From assembly GCA_022013615.1 (NCBI GenBank), contig JAKLQB010000026.1, positions 1 to 30,288 of the forward strand: 30,288 bases of DNA. The letters are read 5' to 3'. Under the pieces are notes generated by a model. That model did no database searches and was not told the origin of the DNA. It was given only the letters and a program-made list of their open reading frames with translations. The stretch comes from Desulfobacterales bacterium. Its GTDB lineage: Bacteria; Desulfobacterota; DSM-4660; Desulfatiglandales; Desulfatiglandaceae. This document shows positions 15,429 through 22,636 of this stretch, one piece after another; position 1 is the stretch's first letter, and each line of letters opens with the position of its first letter. The position numbers and the translations under genes were made by a program.

Positions 15429-15522
15429 CATTTCAGATTGCGGTTTATGTCAGTATATTAATCTATATTCAAGAATCCAAAATCGAATTTGGTGCCGGTT
15501 CACCCGGCATGGGGTTGGTGTT

Positions 15523-15840
15523 ATGAAAGATGATGAATTGATTATTTGTCGTTGTGAAGAGGTCACCCAGGCTGATATCAAGGAGGTCATCCGCCAGGGT
15601 GTTACGAGGATAAACGAAGTAAAACGTCTAACCCGGGCAGGCATGGGATTATGCCAGGGAAAGACATGTGGAAGGCTGGTCATCGGTATCCAAGCAAGCG
15701 AGACCGGCAGACTTCTCTATGAACTAAAACCCTCCACTTTCCGCCCCCCTACCCGAGTCTTTCCATTGAGTGTCTTGTCGAGTACCCCAGAGGATGAAGC
15801 CAAGCCTGAGGAAAGAGCAACTAGCCTGAGGAGAAAATAA
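15523..15840 (+). CDS. BFD-like [2Fe-2S] protein, small subunit of Hcn/Lhp-type dehydrogenase
   Basis: A 105-residue protein with the bacterioferritin-associated-ferredoxin-like fold. Cluster cysteines are C9 and C11 (ICRCEEVT) and C44 and C49 (GLCQGKTCG). In many opine and D-amino-acid dehydrogenases this domain is the C-terminal part of the HcnB-type subunit; here it is a separate gene and the HcnB-like protein encoded downstream lacks it. The C-terminal ~35 residues are proline- and charge-rich and probably disordered. Its stop overlaps the next start (TAATG). It likely relays electrons between flavins in the complex. Confidence 0.85.
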   Translation: MKDDELIICRCEEVTQADIKEVIRQGVTRINEVKRLTRAGMGLCQGKTCGRLVIGIQASETGRLLYELKPSTFRPPTRVFPLSVLSSTPEDEAKPEERATSLRRK

Positions 15841-16178
15841 TGCGTGTTGAAGATCATCCGATTCTCGGAAAAGCTGAGAAAAGAAACGAGGTAACCTTGC
15901 TGGTCGACGGTGAGGCGATTACGGCTTTAGAGGGAGAACCCATTGCTGCAGCGCTCTTAGCCGTGGGCCGGAGCGTGTTCCGTTACACTGCGAAACGCAG
16001 AGAACCCCGCGGAGTATTTTGTGCTTTGGGACGTTGTACTGATTGCGTAATGGTCGTTGACGGACGCCCCAATGTGCGGACCTGCGTTACGCCAGCCAGA
16101 GATGGTCTGGTTATCCAGACACAGTTTGGTCGCGGAGAAAAGAACGCGACTCCTGATTCAGATAGCAAAAAGGATTAG
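15840..16178 (+). CDS. [2Fe-2S] ferredoxin subunit (HcnA-like)
   Basis: A 112-residue plant-type 2Fe-2S domain with ligands C61, C66 and C69 (FCALGRCTDC) and C82 (VRTCVTP). The spacing is typical of HcnA and the N-terminal part of sarcosine-oxidase alpha-like subunits. Residues 1-15 and the acidic-basic tail look flexible. It is translationally coupled upstream (1-nt overlap) and lies 4 bp before the NAD/FAD subunit gene. It is expected to be the small electron-transfer subunit of a heteromeric D-hydroxyproline or D-proline dehydrogenase. Confidence 0.87.
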   Translation: MRVEDHPILGKAEKRNEVTLLVDGEAITALEGEPIAAALLAVGRSVFRYTAKRREPRGVFCALGRCTDCVMVVDGRPNVRTCVTPARDGLVIQTQFGRGEKNATPDSDSKKD

Positions 16179-16182
16179 ACGC

Positions 16183-17274
16183 ATGCGGAAGACTGACATT
16201 GCTATTGTGGGAGGAGGGCCAGCCGGAATGGCTGCAGCCATCGAAGCAGCGCGAGCAGGCGCCAATGTGACAGTTATTGAAGAAAATGAGCGTCCCGGAG
16301 GACAACTTTTCAAGCAGATCCACAAGTTTTTTGGATCTGGGGTTCATCAGGCCGGTACGCGGGGTGTACAAATTGGGCTCAATCTCTTGAACGAAGCTGA
16401 GCAAGCCGGAGTCGAAATCCGGCTAGATACGGTAGTGTACGGAATATTTTCCGACAAGCGCCTGGGGCTGGTTTGCGGGGATCACACGGAGGAATTGGCA
16501 GCCTCGGTCATCATACTGGCCACTGGAGCTAATGAAAATGCACTGGCCTTCCCAGGATGGACCCTGCCGGGGGTCATGGGCGCTGGCGCAGCACAGACTT
16601 TGATAAATATTCATCGTGTCCTTCCTGGGCATCGTGTCTTGATGGTGGGAGCCGGCAACGTTGGGTTGATCGTATCTTACCAGCTTTTGCAAGCAGGTGC
16701 CGAGGTAATTGCCATCATAGAAGCATTGCCCTACATAGGAGGCTACGGAGTACATGCATCTAAGGTCCGTCGAGCAGGAGTCCCGATTCTAGTGAGTCAT
16801 ACACTTTTGAGAGCTGCGGGAACAAAGAGAGTGGAGAAAGCTGTGATTTCTCAGGTGGACAAGAAGTGGGAACCTGTGCCGGGAACTCAGGAAGTCCTGG
16901 AGATAGACACCATCTGTTTAGCTGTTGGCTTGTCACCCTTGTCAGAGCTTGCTTGGATGGCAGGATGCCAGTTCAGCTACTTACCTTCGTTAGGCGGTTG
17001 GGTCCCTGTCCACGACGAGAATATGCAGAGCACCTTGTCTGGCTTATATGTTGCTGGCGATTTGGCTGGAATTGAGGAAGCTTCCACAGCCATGGAAGAA
17101 GGTCGGTTAGCAGGATTAGCTGCCGCCCAGGTCCTTGGGTATTTGTCCCCCGAAGAAGGAAAAGCCAGGAAGGCGGCCGTAAGAGAACGACTGGATTCAT
17201 TGCGAATTGGTTCTTTTGGTGAGGGACGTGCTATTGCCAAGCAGAAAATCATGGAAGCGAGGTTTGAGAAATGA
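16183..17274 (+). CDS. NAD(P)/FAD-dependent oxidoreductase subunit (HcnB-like)
   Basis: A 363-residue pyridine-nucleotide-disulfide-type flavoprotein. ATG 16183 is chosen because AAAAAGGA precedes it and the protein then begins directly with the FAD dinucleotide fold (MRKTDIAIVGGGPAG, GGGPAG at residues 10-15). A second fold for the other nucleotide is at MVGAGNVG, and LYVAGDLAGIEEASTAMEEG closes the FAD site. HcnB proteins usually end with a BFD-like Fe-S domain; that domain is missing here and encoded by the gene at 15523. There is no redox-active CxxC, as usual for this group. Expected role: passing electrons from the substrate-oxidising subunit to an acceptor. Confidence 0.88.
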   Translation: MRKTDIAIVGGGPAGMAAAIEAARAGANVTVIEENERPGGQLFKQIHKFFGSGVHQAGTRGVQIGLNLLNEAEQAGVEIRLDTVVYGIFSDKRLGLVCGDHTEELAASVIILATGANENALAFPGWTLPGVMGAGAAQTLINIHRVLPGHRVLMVGAGNVGLIVSYQLLQAGAEVIAIIEALPYIGGYGVHASKVRRAGVPILVSHTLLRAAGTKRVEKAVISQVDKKWEPVPGTQEVLEIDTICLAVGLSPLSELAWMAGCQFSYLPSLGGWVPVHDENMQSTLSGLYVAGDLAGIEEASTAMEEGRLAGLAAAQVLGYLSPEEGKARKAAVRERLDSLRIGSFGEGRAIAKQKIMEARFEK

Positions 17275-17795
17275 AGCATTTCCGAAAAATAGAGGGTGTC
17301 CGAAGGACGGGTATTCTCTCAATAAAAGAGCTTGAGTCCTCGCCGGGTTATCCGAGTCTGAAGGCGCTGCAAAAGGGGCCCATCGTCGTCATTGAATGTG
17401 TTCAAGATATCCCTTGTAATCCATGTGAGATGGCCTGCCCTAAAGGAGCCATCACCGTGGGAAACCCTATCACTCAATTGCCGGTATTCGATGCAGATAA
17501 GTGTGACGGTTGTGGCACTTGCATCCCCGTCTGTCCGGGACAGGCCATCTTCCGAGTAGATGCAACCTACACGGAAGATAAGGCCACCGTGTCTTTTCCC
17601 TTTGAGTACTTGCCAATGCCGAAGAAAGGGGATGTGGTTGAAGGAGTAAACAGGGGGGGTGAGATAGTTTGCAAGGCTGAGGTACTAAGGGTACAGAAAC
17701 CCAAGAAATACGATCATACGGCGATCATCACTGTGGCGGTACCGAAACACTTGGTCATGGAGATGCGCAGCATGAAACGACTAAAACCTGAATGA
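17271..17795 (+). CDS. 2[4Fe-4S] ferredoxin-like subunit
   Basis: A 174-residue protein with two cluster motifs: C43, C49, C52, C56 (ending CNPCEMACPKGAI) and C78, C81, C84, C88 (CDGCGTCIPVCPGQAI). Its ATG overlaps the TGA of the previous gene (ATGA). About 85 residues follow the clusters, forming a beta-rich tail (EYLPMPKKGDVVEGVNRGGE). A 4Fe-4S subunit is seen in some anaerobic proline/hydroxyproline dehydrogenase operons and would let the complex meet a ferredoxin or quinone pool rather than a cytochrome. The precise electron acceptor cannot be read from sequence. Confidence 0.87.
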   Translation: MKHFRKIEGVRRTGILSIKELESSPGYPSLKALQKGPIVVIECVQDIPCNPCEMACPKGAITVGNPITQLPVFDADKCDGCGTCIPVCPGQAIFRVDATYTEDKATVSFPFEYLPMPKKGDVVEGVNRGGEIVCKAEVLRVQKPKKYDHTAIITVAVPKHLVMEMRSMKRLKPE

Positions 17796-18043
17796 AACAC
17801 TCTCGGCGAATTTGAAGACAAAGGAACCCTTTTAATGCTGTTATTACACGCGGACAGGAATGATAACGCTATTTCTGATCGCGAAGCACATGTGTAGGGC
17901 TGTTGTGAAATGACGTACTTTTTGAGATGAAGAAAAGCCAGCAATAAAGTCAGGTTGAGTATAATTCACTAACACTTAGGGGTTCTATAGTCTTCTCCAC
18001 CCGAGGCTGGTAGGATTCCTTATCACGGAGGAAAAAAGAAGCT
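17796..18043 (+). other. 248-bp gap inside the dehydrogenase gene set
   Basis: No recognisable gene. A 20-codon ORF (17835-17897) follows AAGGA but resembles nothing I know. TATAGT at about 17989 could be a -10 box but no matching -35 is seen. The gap separates the catalytic FAD subunit from its electron-transfer partners and may hold a secondary promoter or the scar of a lost gene. Confidence 0.3.
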
Positions 18044-19234
18044 ATGACGACAAGGATTTTTGATGTGGGTGTGATCGGCGGCGGCATCATCGGATGTGCA
18101 TTAACCTACTACTTGTCCAAGGCAGGGGCCTCTGTGGCTATTTTTGAGAAGGATCACATCTGTTCCGGTGCATCCTGTGTTAACCAGGGTGGACTGGCTA
18201 TCCAGGTTTTCGATTTAAAAACAATTCCGCTGGCATTGATCAGCTCCGAACTGTACAGGGGCTTATCTAATGAGTTAGGCTACGATATCGAATTCCATGA
18301 AAATGGGTCTATCCTTGTTACGAAGGATGAATATCAAGTCCCCTTGATCCGACAACGATATGATGAACTCAAGCGCATGGGGTTAGATGTCGAATTTTGG
18401 GACGACAACAAGTTATGCCGCTTTCCCGGGGGGGACACGGAACCTTTTCGTGCTGTCATTGAAAGCCATGTCGACGGACAGGTAAACCCTTTTCGGGCAA
18501 CGTACGCCTTTGCTGTGGCTGCCGAAAGAATGGGAGCAAAAATTATATCCAACGCCACAGTCAGACAAATAAAACTAGTTAAAAAGAGTGTTCATTCGGT
18601 GGTCTTGGAAAAGGGTGAGGAATTCATATGTGGTCGTGTAGTGTGTGCCGCAGGGCCCTGGTCGAGACAAATCGGCATGTTGGTTGGCCTGGACATACCT
18701 GTTGAGCCACAGCGGGGCCAACTTGTTGTCACGGAGCAAGTAAGGAATTCCGAATACCCCTATATCCTCGATGGCGATTATTTGACAACCGCTTACGGCA
18801 TTAAAGCAGAGGATGAAGACGCTTCCGCACGAAAACGACATGCTATGGGCATTGGTGGATCTTACGCACAAGAACCCGCAGGCAACTGGACAATCGGTAG
18901 CAGTCGCGACATGGCTGGTTTCGTTAGAGACATCAGTCCGGAAGTCTTAAAAGGAATGACACAGCGCCTTTTGGAGTTCTTTCCTGAGATGCAGACTATC
19001 AATTGTATTCGGTTTTTTGCGGGTTTTCGACCCTGCTGTGTTAAGGACGGACATCCTATCCTGGGCAGGGTCTTAGATCTTCCTGGATTCTATGTTGCAA
19101 CCGGACATGGAGGTGAAGGAATAGCATTGGCCCCAGTGACTGGGAAGCTGATTGCAGAAGAAGTTATAACTGGAAAGACATCCCTTACCTTAGATAGTTT
19201 CCGCTACGAGAGGTTTGCTGCTCCAATCCATTGA
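18044..19234 (+). CDS. FAD-dependent D-amino-acid dehydrogenase-like subunit (DadA/HcnC/LhpB family)
   Basis: A 396-residue DAO-type flavoprotein. The FAD motif is GGGIIG (residues 12-17), followed by GASVAIFEKDHICSGAS. The substrate-domain segments VDGQVNPFRATYAFAVAAE and VVCAAGPWSRQI and the C-terminal HPILGRVLDLPGFYVATGHG plus EGIALAPVTGKLIAEEV are all family-typical. The ATG at 18044 follows CGGAGGAAAAAAG. It is the probable substrate-oxidising subunit of the complex formed with the preceding Fe-S and NAD/FAD proteins. Given the epimerase and deaminase genes, the likely substrate is cis-4-hydroxy-D-proline (or D-proline). Glycine/sarcosine-type or opine substrates cannot be excluded. Confidence 0.88.
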   Translation: MTTRIFDVGVIGGGIIGCALTYYLSKAGASVAIFEKDHICSGASCVNQGGLAIQVFDLKTIPLALISSELYRGLSNELGYDIEFHENGSILVTKDEYQVPLIRQRYDELKRMGLDVEFWDDNKLCRFPGGDTEPFRAVIESHVDGQVNPFRATYAFAVAAERMGAKIISNATVRQIKLVKKSVHSVVLEKGEEFICGRVVCAAGPWSRQIGMLVGLDIPVEPQRGQLVVTEQVRNSEYPYILDGDYLTTAYGIKAEDEDASARKRHAMGIGGSYAQEPAGNWTIGSSRDMAGFVRDISPEVLKGMTQRLLEFFPEMQTINCIRFFAGFRPCCVKDGHPILGRVLDLPGFYVATGHGGEGIALAPVTGKLIAEEVITGKTSLTLDSFRYERFAAPIH

Positions 19235-19280
19235 ACGAATAATTGGAAACTGAAGGAGAAACCTTGGTGGGGTTGCCAAT

Positions 19281-19481
19281 ATGACTTACAGACCCAGAGA
19301 AAAAGAGCTTTTTTCAGAAGATAATGCCGCACACCGACGAGCAATCTATAAGGGATGCGGATACGATGACATAGACCTTTCCAAGCCGTTGATTGGAATA
19401 GTGAACACTTGCAACGATGCGGCTTTGGATCACGTGCATCTTGATAAGCTGGCAGAACACGTTAAGGTAGGAATTTGGTAG
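19281..19481 (+). pseudogene. N-terminal fragment of an IlvD/Edd-family dehydratase
   Basis: A 66-codon ORF clearly matching the start of dihydroxy-acid/aldonic-acid dehydratases: HRRAIYKGCGYDDIDLSKPL, then IGIVNTCND and HVHLDKLAEHVKVGIW. It ends in TAG exactly where the family continues with Glu-Ala-Gly; GAG to TAG would explain the stop, and GCTGGT (Ala-Gly) follows. The remaining ~500 residues, including the Fe-S cysteines, are gone, and the convergent AcnX gene ends 30 bp later. It is probably a relic of a sugar-acid or hydroxy-acid dehydratase once part of the island. Confidence 0.8.
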
Positions 19482-19482
19482 G

Positions 19483-19506
19483 CTGGTGACTTTAATCACC
19501 CTTTAG
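19483..19506. terminator. Small hairpin between convergent genes
   Basis: GGTGA and TCACC flank CTTTAA (about 19484-19500) and are followed by CTTTAG, between the dehydratase remnant and the convergent AcnX small-subunit gene. The stem is only 5 bp, so terminator function is doubtful. Confidence 0.25.
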
Positions 19507-19512
19507 CAAGGA

Positions 19513-19935
19513 TCAACTGTGTATGATGATGAATCTTTCCGTGGCATTGACGGTTACATGCTGCCCTGTTTCCAGCATCTGGAATGACTTCTCAACAAGG
19601 GAGATAATTGGAATTTCTTTGCCATAAAAATGTTTGCAGACGATGGGTCCCGTGGCAAGGATGGCTTCGGTTCTCACATTAATAATTGCCGCCGGGGCCT
19701 TGTCCATTCTGGCCAGTTCCAGCATAATGAGTGAGCCGGTACTCGACCCCTTGCCGAAAGGAAACACCAGCACTTTTCCCGATACGCTTTGGCTGAAAAG
19801 TTCATGTCGAGGATCATTGATAAGGCCGGTTGCAGGGTCTACCCCGCCCCAAAAACTGATGGGCTGAGACGTCACAAGAACCTCTCCTGCTGCAATTCCC
19901 GGTACGACACAACGTCCCTTTATTTTTTTTTCCAC
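19513..19935 (-). CDS. Aconitase X small (swivel) subunit
   Basis: A 140-residue DUF126/AcnX swivel-domain protein. It shows the family signature FPFGKGSSTGS and GRCVVPGIAAGEVLVT at the N-terminus. The start is GTG at 19935 behind GGAGGG, overlapping the large-subunit gene by 16 bp. In bacteria AcnX of this kind is known to act as cis-3-hydroxy-L-proline dehydratase with the DUF521 large subunit; archaeal relatives dehydrate phosphomevalonate. The neighbouring reductase and hydroxyproline genes favour the hydroxyproline role. Confidence 0.88.
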   Translation of the reverse strand: MEKKIKGRCVVPGIAAGEVLVTSQPISFWGGVDPATGLINDPRHELFSQSVSGKVLVFPFGKGSSTGSLIMLELARMDKAPAAIINVRTEAILATGPIVCKHFYGKEIPIISLVEKSFQMLETGQHVTVNATERFIIIHS

Positions 19936-21182
19936 GGTGATTCCCTCCGGCAGGCTTTTCCCTGAACAGCAGTTTCAATGCAGTCTTCAAGACTTCCATA
20001 ACCCGCATCAATGCCTGTTTGGGAAAAGCAGTAGTTGGCAAATTTAACAGAATCCGTCATAGCCGCATTGAAGTGCCAGCTTTCCCTGGGATACTGTAAA
20101 GGACATCCGTCGGTAAACACCATTATGCCCGTATCGGTCACATCTTCCAGGATACCATTTTCTTTTATCCATGCATAAACAGATCTGTTCGTAAATGCCC
20201 AGAATACAACTGAACTGTGGACTTTTTTTCCCTCTATCAGTTGCGCCAGCCGGATAAACTCTGCAGGCGAGTAATGGGGGCAGCCGGTGACAATCAGGTC
20301 AACCGCATCACTTTTCACCGTCCAGAGTCGATCTTCTGTTTTTTGGATCAATCTGGGGGTTATATCCAATACGGTTTCCGGTTTACTTCCATGAAGGCAC
20401 ATTTCCAGGGCCTGAGCCTCCGGGGTGATCCCCACCATGTGGAAAAGGCCAATTGCTCCAGAGGAAGCAGCGGCTGCACAAAACCCTTTTAGATTGTCAA
20501 ATTTTGCGTTTTGAGGTATTCCCGTAATGGCCGCCACCTGATCTCCGGCCATTTCTCCTAAAAGGTATCCCAGAAGCGGATATATGGCCTCGTTTGCAAA
20601 CATCGAAGCCGTGATGTCTTTGAGCTGAATCAGCATCCTGGCCTTCCGATTTTCGGTGAGATGAAGGCCAAATTTCGGAACCTTTCCGATAATGGCCGCA
20701 CAGATATCCATGAGGTCTGCATAGCGGTTTGTTCTTGCCCCGATGATTGAGTTGGCAAAAGCGATGGCGTTTGATTCTCCCCAGGCAATCTGTTCCCCGA
20801 ATCGCGGGATTATCCCATTTTGATAGGGCGCACAGGTCCACGTGGGGAGCCCTCGCATTTTTAAATAAGCCTCTGCAAGTCGCTGGTGCTTCGATATGAT
20901 TTCAGGCGGCACCCGGTATTCTTTCCACCGCCGAAGGTCGATGGCACTGGGATTGAGCGATGTGGGGACAGCTACTTTCCCACCTAAATCGGCCAGTCTT
21001 TCAGCAAACTCCAACCCAGCATCCACCATGTAAACGGTCGTATCAATATGCACCTGCGAGACCTTCATCAATTCTTCAGCACCGAAAACCTCTCCCAAGT
21101 CGACCAACACCGATAGGGCGATTCGTGCAGCTTCTCCCTGTTTGCCATCCAGGATGCTCTTTTCCTCATCCGTTAAACGCAT
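19920..21182 (-). CDS. Aconitase X large subunit, probable cis-3-hydroxy-L-proline dehydratase
   Basis: A 420-residue DUF521/AcnX catalytic subunit. ATG 21182 (MRLTDEEKSILDGKQG) is preferred to an in-frame TTG at 21203, since AAAGGA lies at good distance and the TTG overlaps the upstream remnant. Typical segments are VSQVHIDTTVYMVDAGLEFAE at the start, TCAPYQNGIIPRFGEQIAWGESNAI, GARTNRYADLMDICAAI, and GCPHYSPAEF near the C-terminus. The AcnX reaction removes water from cis-3-hydroxy-L-proline to give 1-pyrroline-2-carboxylate. The ornithine-cyclodeaminase-family gene just upstream would then reduce this to L-proline. Confidence 0.9.
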   Translation of the reverse strand: MRLTDEEKSILDGKQGEAARIALSVLVDLGEVFGAEELMKVSQVHIDTTVYMVDAGLEFAERLADLGGKVAVPTSLNPSAIDLRRWKEYRVPPEIISKHQRLAEAYLKMRGLPTWTCAPYQNGIIPRFGEQIAWGESNAIAFANSIIGARTNRYADLMDICAAIIGKVPKFGLHLTENRKARMLIQLKDITASMFANEAIYPLLGYLLGEMAGDQVAAITGIPQNAKFDNLKGFCAAAASSGAIGLFHMVGITPEAQALEMCLHGSKPETVLDITPRLIQKTEDRLWTVKSDAVDLIVTGCPHYSPAEFIRLAQLIEGKKVHSSVVFWAFTNRSVYAWIKENGILEDVTDTGIMVFTDGCPLQYPRESWHFNAAMTDSVKFANYCFSQTGIDAGYGSLEDCIETAVQGKACRRESPWKKK

Positions 21183-21199
21183 AACGCTCAGTCCTTTTT

Positions 21200-21310
21200 T
21201 CAATAATTTACGACAACATCAGCACCTGCTTCTGCCAGACCCAAAGCAATCCCTCTACCTATTCCCTGGCTGGCTCCGGTTACGATGGCCACTTTGTCTT
21301 TTAGTCTCAT
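21200..21310 (-). pseudogene. N-terminal fragment of a short-chain dehydrogenase (SDR)
   Basis: A minus-strand ORF of 36 codons from ATG 21310 to TGA 21200-21202 begins [20 protein letters not shown] and continues [16 protein letters not shown]. This is the unmistakable first beta-alpha-beta unit of an SDR with its TGxxxGIG cofactor motif. It stops at residue 36, whereas SDRs have about 250 residues, and the active-site YxxxK is absent. An AAGGGAAG ribosome site is retained. The AcnX large-subunit gene begins immediately after, so the rest was removed by a deletion. Confidence 0.85.
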
Positions 21311-21343
21311 AGTTTATCACTTCCCTTTAAATCGCTATTGTTT

Positions 21344-22321
21344 TTATAGATCTAGCCAGGCCCCAATACCCTTCTCCACAGCCCGCTTGTATATAAGAGG
21401 GGCCACAGCCATATCATCTAATGCATTTCCCAGGTTAGCGGTCATGGTCCGTTCTTCGGAAGTTTCGCGACCTGGCTTTTTGCCTGCAACTAGTTCTCCC
21501 AAATCAGCATGAATCTCCGGAATATTCTGTAGATAGCCGTTTTGCTGGTATAGGCGGAGCTGTGGGGTGTCATCCGTGCAAAACTTGGCCGCCTCGTGCA
21601 TGGCATCGGGATGCCAGTAGGAATCATAATCTATCAGAGATGCAAAGGCGCCTTTGTCCAGCCAACCGGCTTGGATGGTAGCATGGGGCTTTTTCATAAT
21701 TGGTCCGGCCGTAACCACGATGTCGCAACCGATCACCGCCTCTTCCGGTGTTTTAACCGGCACGACCTCTAGGTCGAACCCGCTGTTGATTTCCTCGGCA
21801 TAGTGTCTCAGGGCATCGGGGTTCACATCGTAAGCTTTGACTTTTTTCAACGGAAAAAGGGCATTCAGCGCCTCTACGTTGCTACGTCCCTGAACACCAC
21901 AACCTAACATTCCCATCACTGACGATTCGGGGCGGGCGAGATAGCGAGCAGATAATGCGGTGGCGGCACCGGTCCGTTTGGCAGTAATCCAGATACAGTC
22001 CATTACTGCAAGGGGCAAACCGGTTTCAACATCGTTGAAAATAAGCAATCCCGAAATGTAGGGGAGTCCTCTTTTAAAGTTTTCCGGAAAACCACCCACC
22101 CATTTAACACCTGCTGATTTGAGATCCGGGATATAGGCCAACATAGCGTTCATGAAATTGTCACCGCCGCCTGGATGAATGCTCGGTTTAGGGGGCATCT
22201 CGGTATGGCCTTTTCCCTTTGCCCGAAATGTGATTTCTAATGAATTTATGATTTCGGCCATTGATGGACCTGCTTGTGCAACATCCGCCTGGGACAAATA
22301 AAGCAGTCTTTGTTTTTCCAC
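21344..22321 (-). CDS. Ornithine cyclodeaminase/mu-crystallin family protein, probable 1-pyrroline-2-carboxylate reductase
   Basis: A 325-residue protein of normal family length. The Rossmann fold is visible at MGMLGCGVQGRSNVEALNAL. The N-terminal substrate domain includes GVKWVGGFPENFKRGLPYISG and AKRTGAATALSARYLA. The start is GTG at 22321. Members deaminate ornithine or reduce cyclic imines; those encoded beside AcnX reduce 1-pyrroline-2-carboxylate to L-proline. The minus-strand operon is reductase, SDR remnant, AcnX large, AcnX small, behind a good promoter. The proline product could enter the racemase/dehydrogenase branch encoded on the other strand. Confidence 0.87.
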   Translation of the reverse strand: MEKQRLLYLSQADVAQAGPSMAEIINSLEITFRAKGKGHTEMPPKPSIHPGGGDNFMNAMLAYIPDLKSAGVKWVGGFPENFKRGLPYISGLLIFNDVETGLPLAVMDCIWITAKRTGAATALSARYLARPESSVMGMLGCGVQGRSNVEALNALFPLKKVKAYDVNPDALRHYAEEINSGFDLEVVPVKTPEEAVIGCDIVVTAGPIMKKPHATIQAGWLDKGAFASLIDYDSYWHPDAMHEAAKFCTDDTPQLRLYQQNGYLQNIPEIHADLGELVAGKKPGRETSEERTMTANLGNALDDMAVAPLIYKRAVEKGIGAWLDL

Positions 22322-22373
22322 GGCTTACCCCCTCTTTCCCGGACACAGTTTCTTGCTTGATTATTGTAAAACT

Positions 22374-22383
22374 TCAAATTTGA
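22374..22383. promoter_or_regulatory. Palindrome TCAAATTTGA near the transcription start
   Basis: A perfect 10-bp palindrome 5 bp downstream of the -10 box of the minus-strand reductase/AcnX promoter, a good position for a repressor. No second copy was recognised, so the binding protein is unknown. Confidence 0.35.
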
Positions 22384-22387
22384 TTTG

Positions 22388-22415
22388 AGTATATAGAAGC
22401 AACAGTGAGTGTCAA
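22388..22415 (-). promoter_or_regulatory. Sigma70 promoter of the reductase/AcnX operon
   Basis: On the minus strand TTGACA (22415-22410) and TATACT (22393-22388) are 16 bp apart, about 65 bp before the GTG start of the reductase gene. Both boxes are close to consensus. Confidence 0.65.
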
Positions 22416-22543
22416 TGGGAATTCAGTTCGAGTCCTTACCATCCGCTCCCACTGGCTATGTATGAATTCTATCTTTTTTTGTGAAATATCTTTTCTATTT
22501 GATGGGGAAGTCATTTATATCAATGTTGACTAACAAGTTTTCC

Positions 22544-22570
22544 TTGACAAATCAGAGGGAAGGATAATAA
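22544..22570 (+). promoter_or_regulatory. Possible promoter of the liv-type transport operon
   Basis: TTGACA (22544-22549) is followed by an A+T-rich stretch in which TAATAA (22565-22570) is the best -10 at a short 15-bp spacing. It lies about 65 bp before the first permease gene. The -35 is perfect; the -10 is uncertain. Confidence 0.35.
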
Positions 22571-22636
22571 ATATTAAATAATTTTAGCAATATATGGGAA
22601 TAATTTTGATAAACCGCATTCTGAAGGCCATCCTCT

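Noticed and set aside
17835..17897. 20-codon ORF with AAGGA in the gap of the dehydrogenase set
   Set aside because: No similarity recognised, and length and context do not rise above chance.
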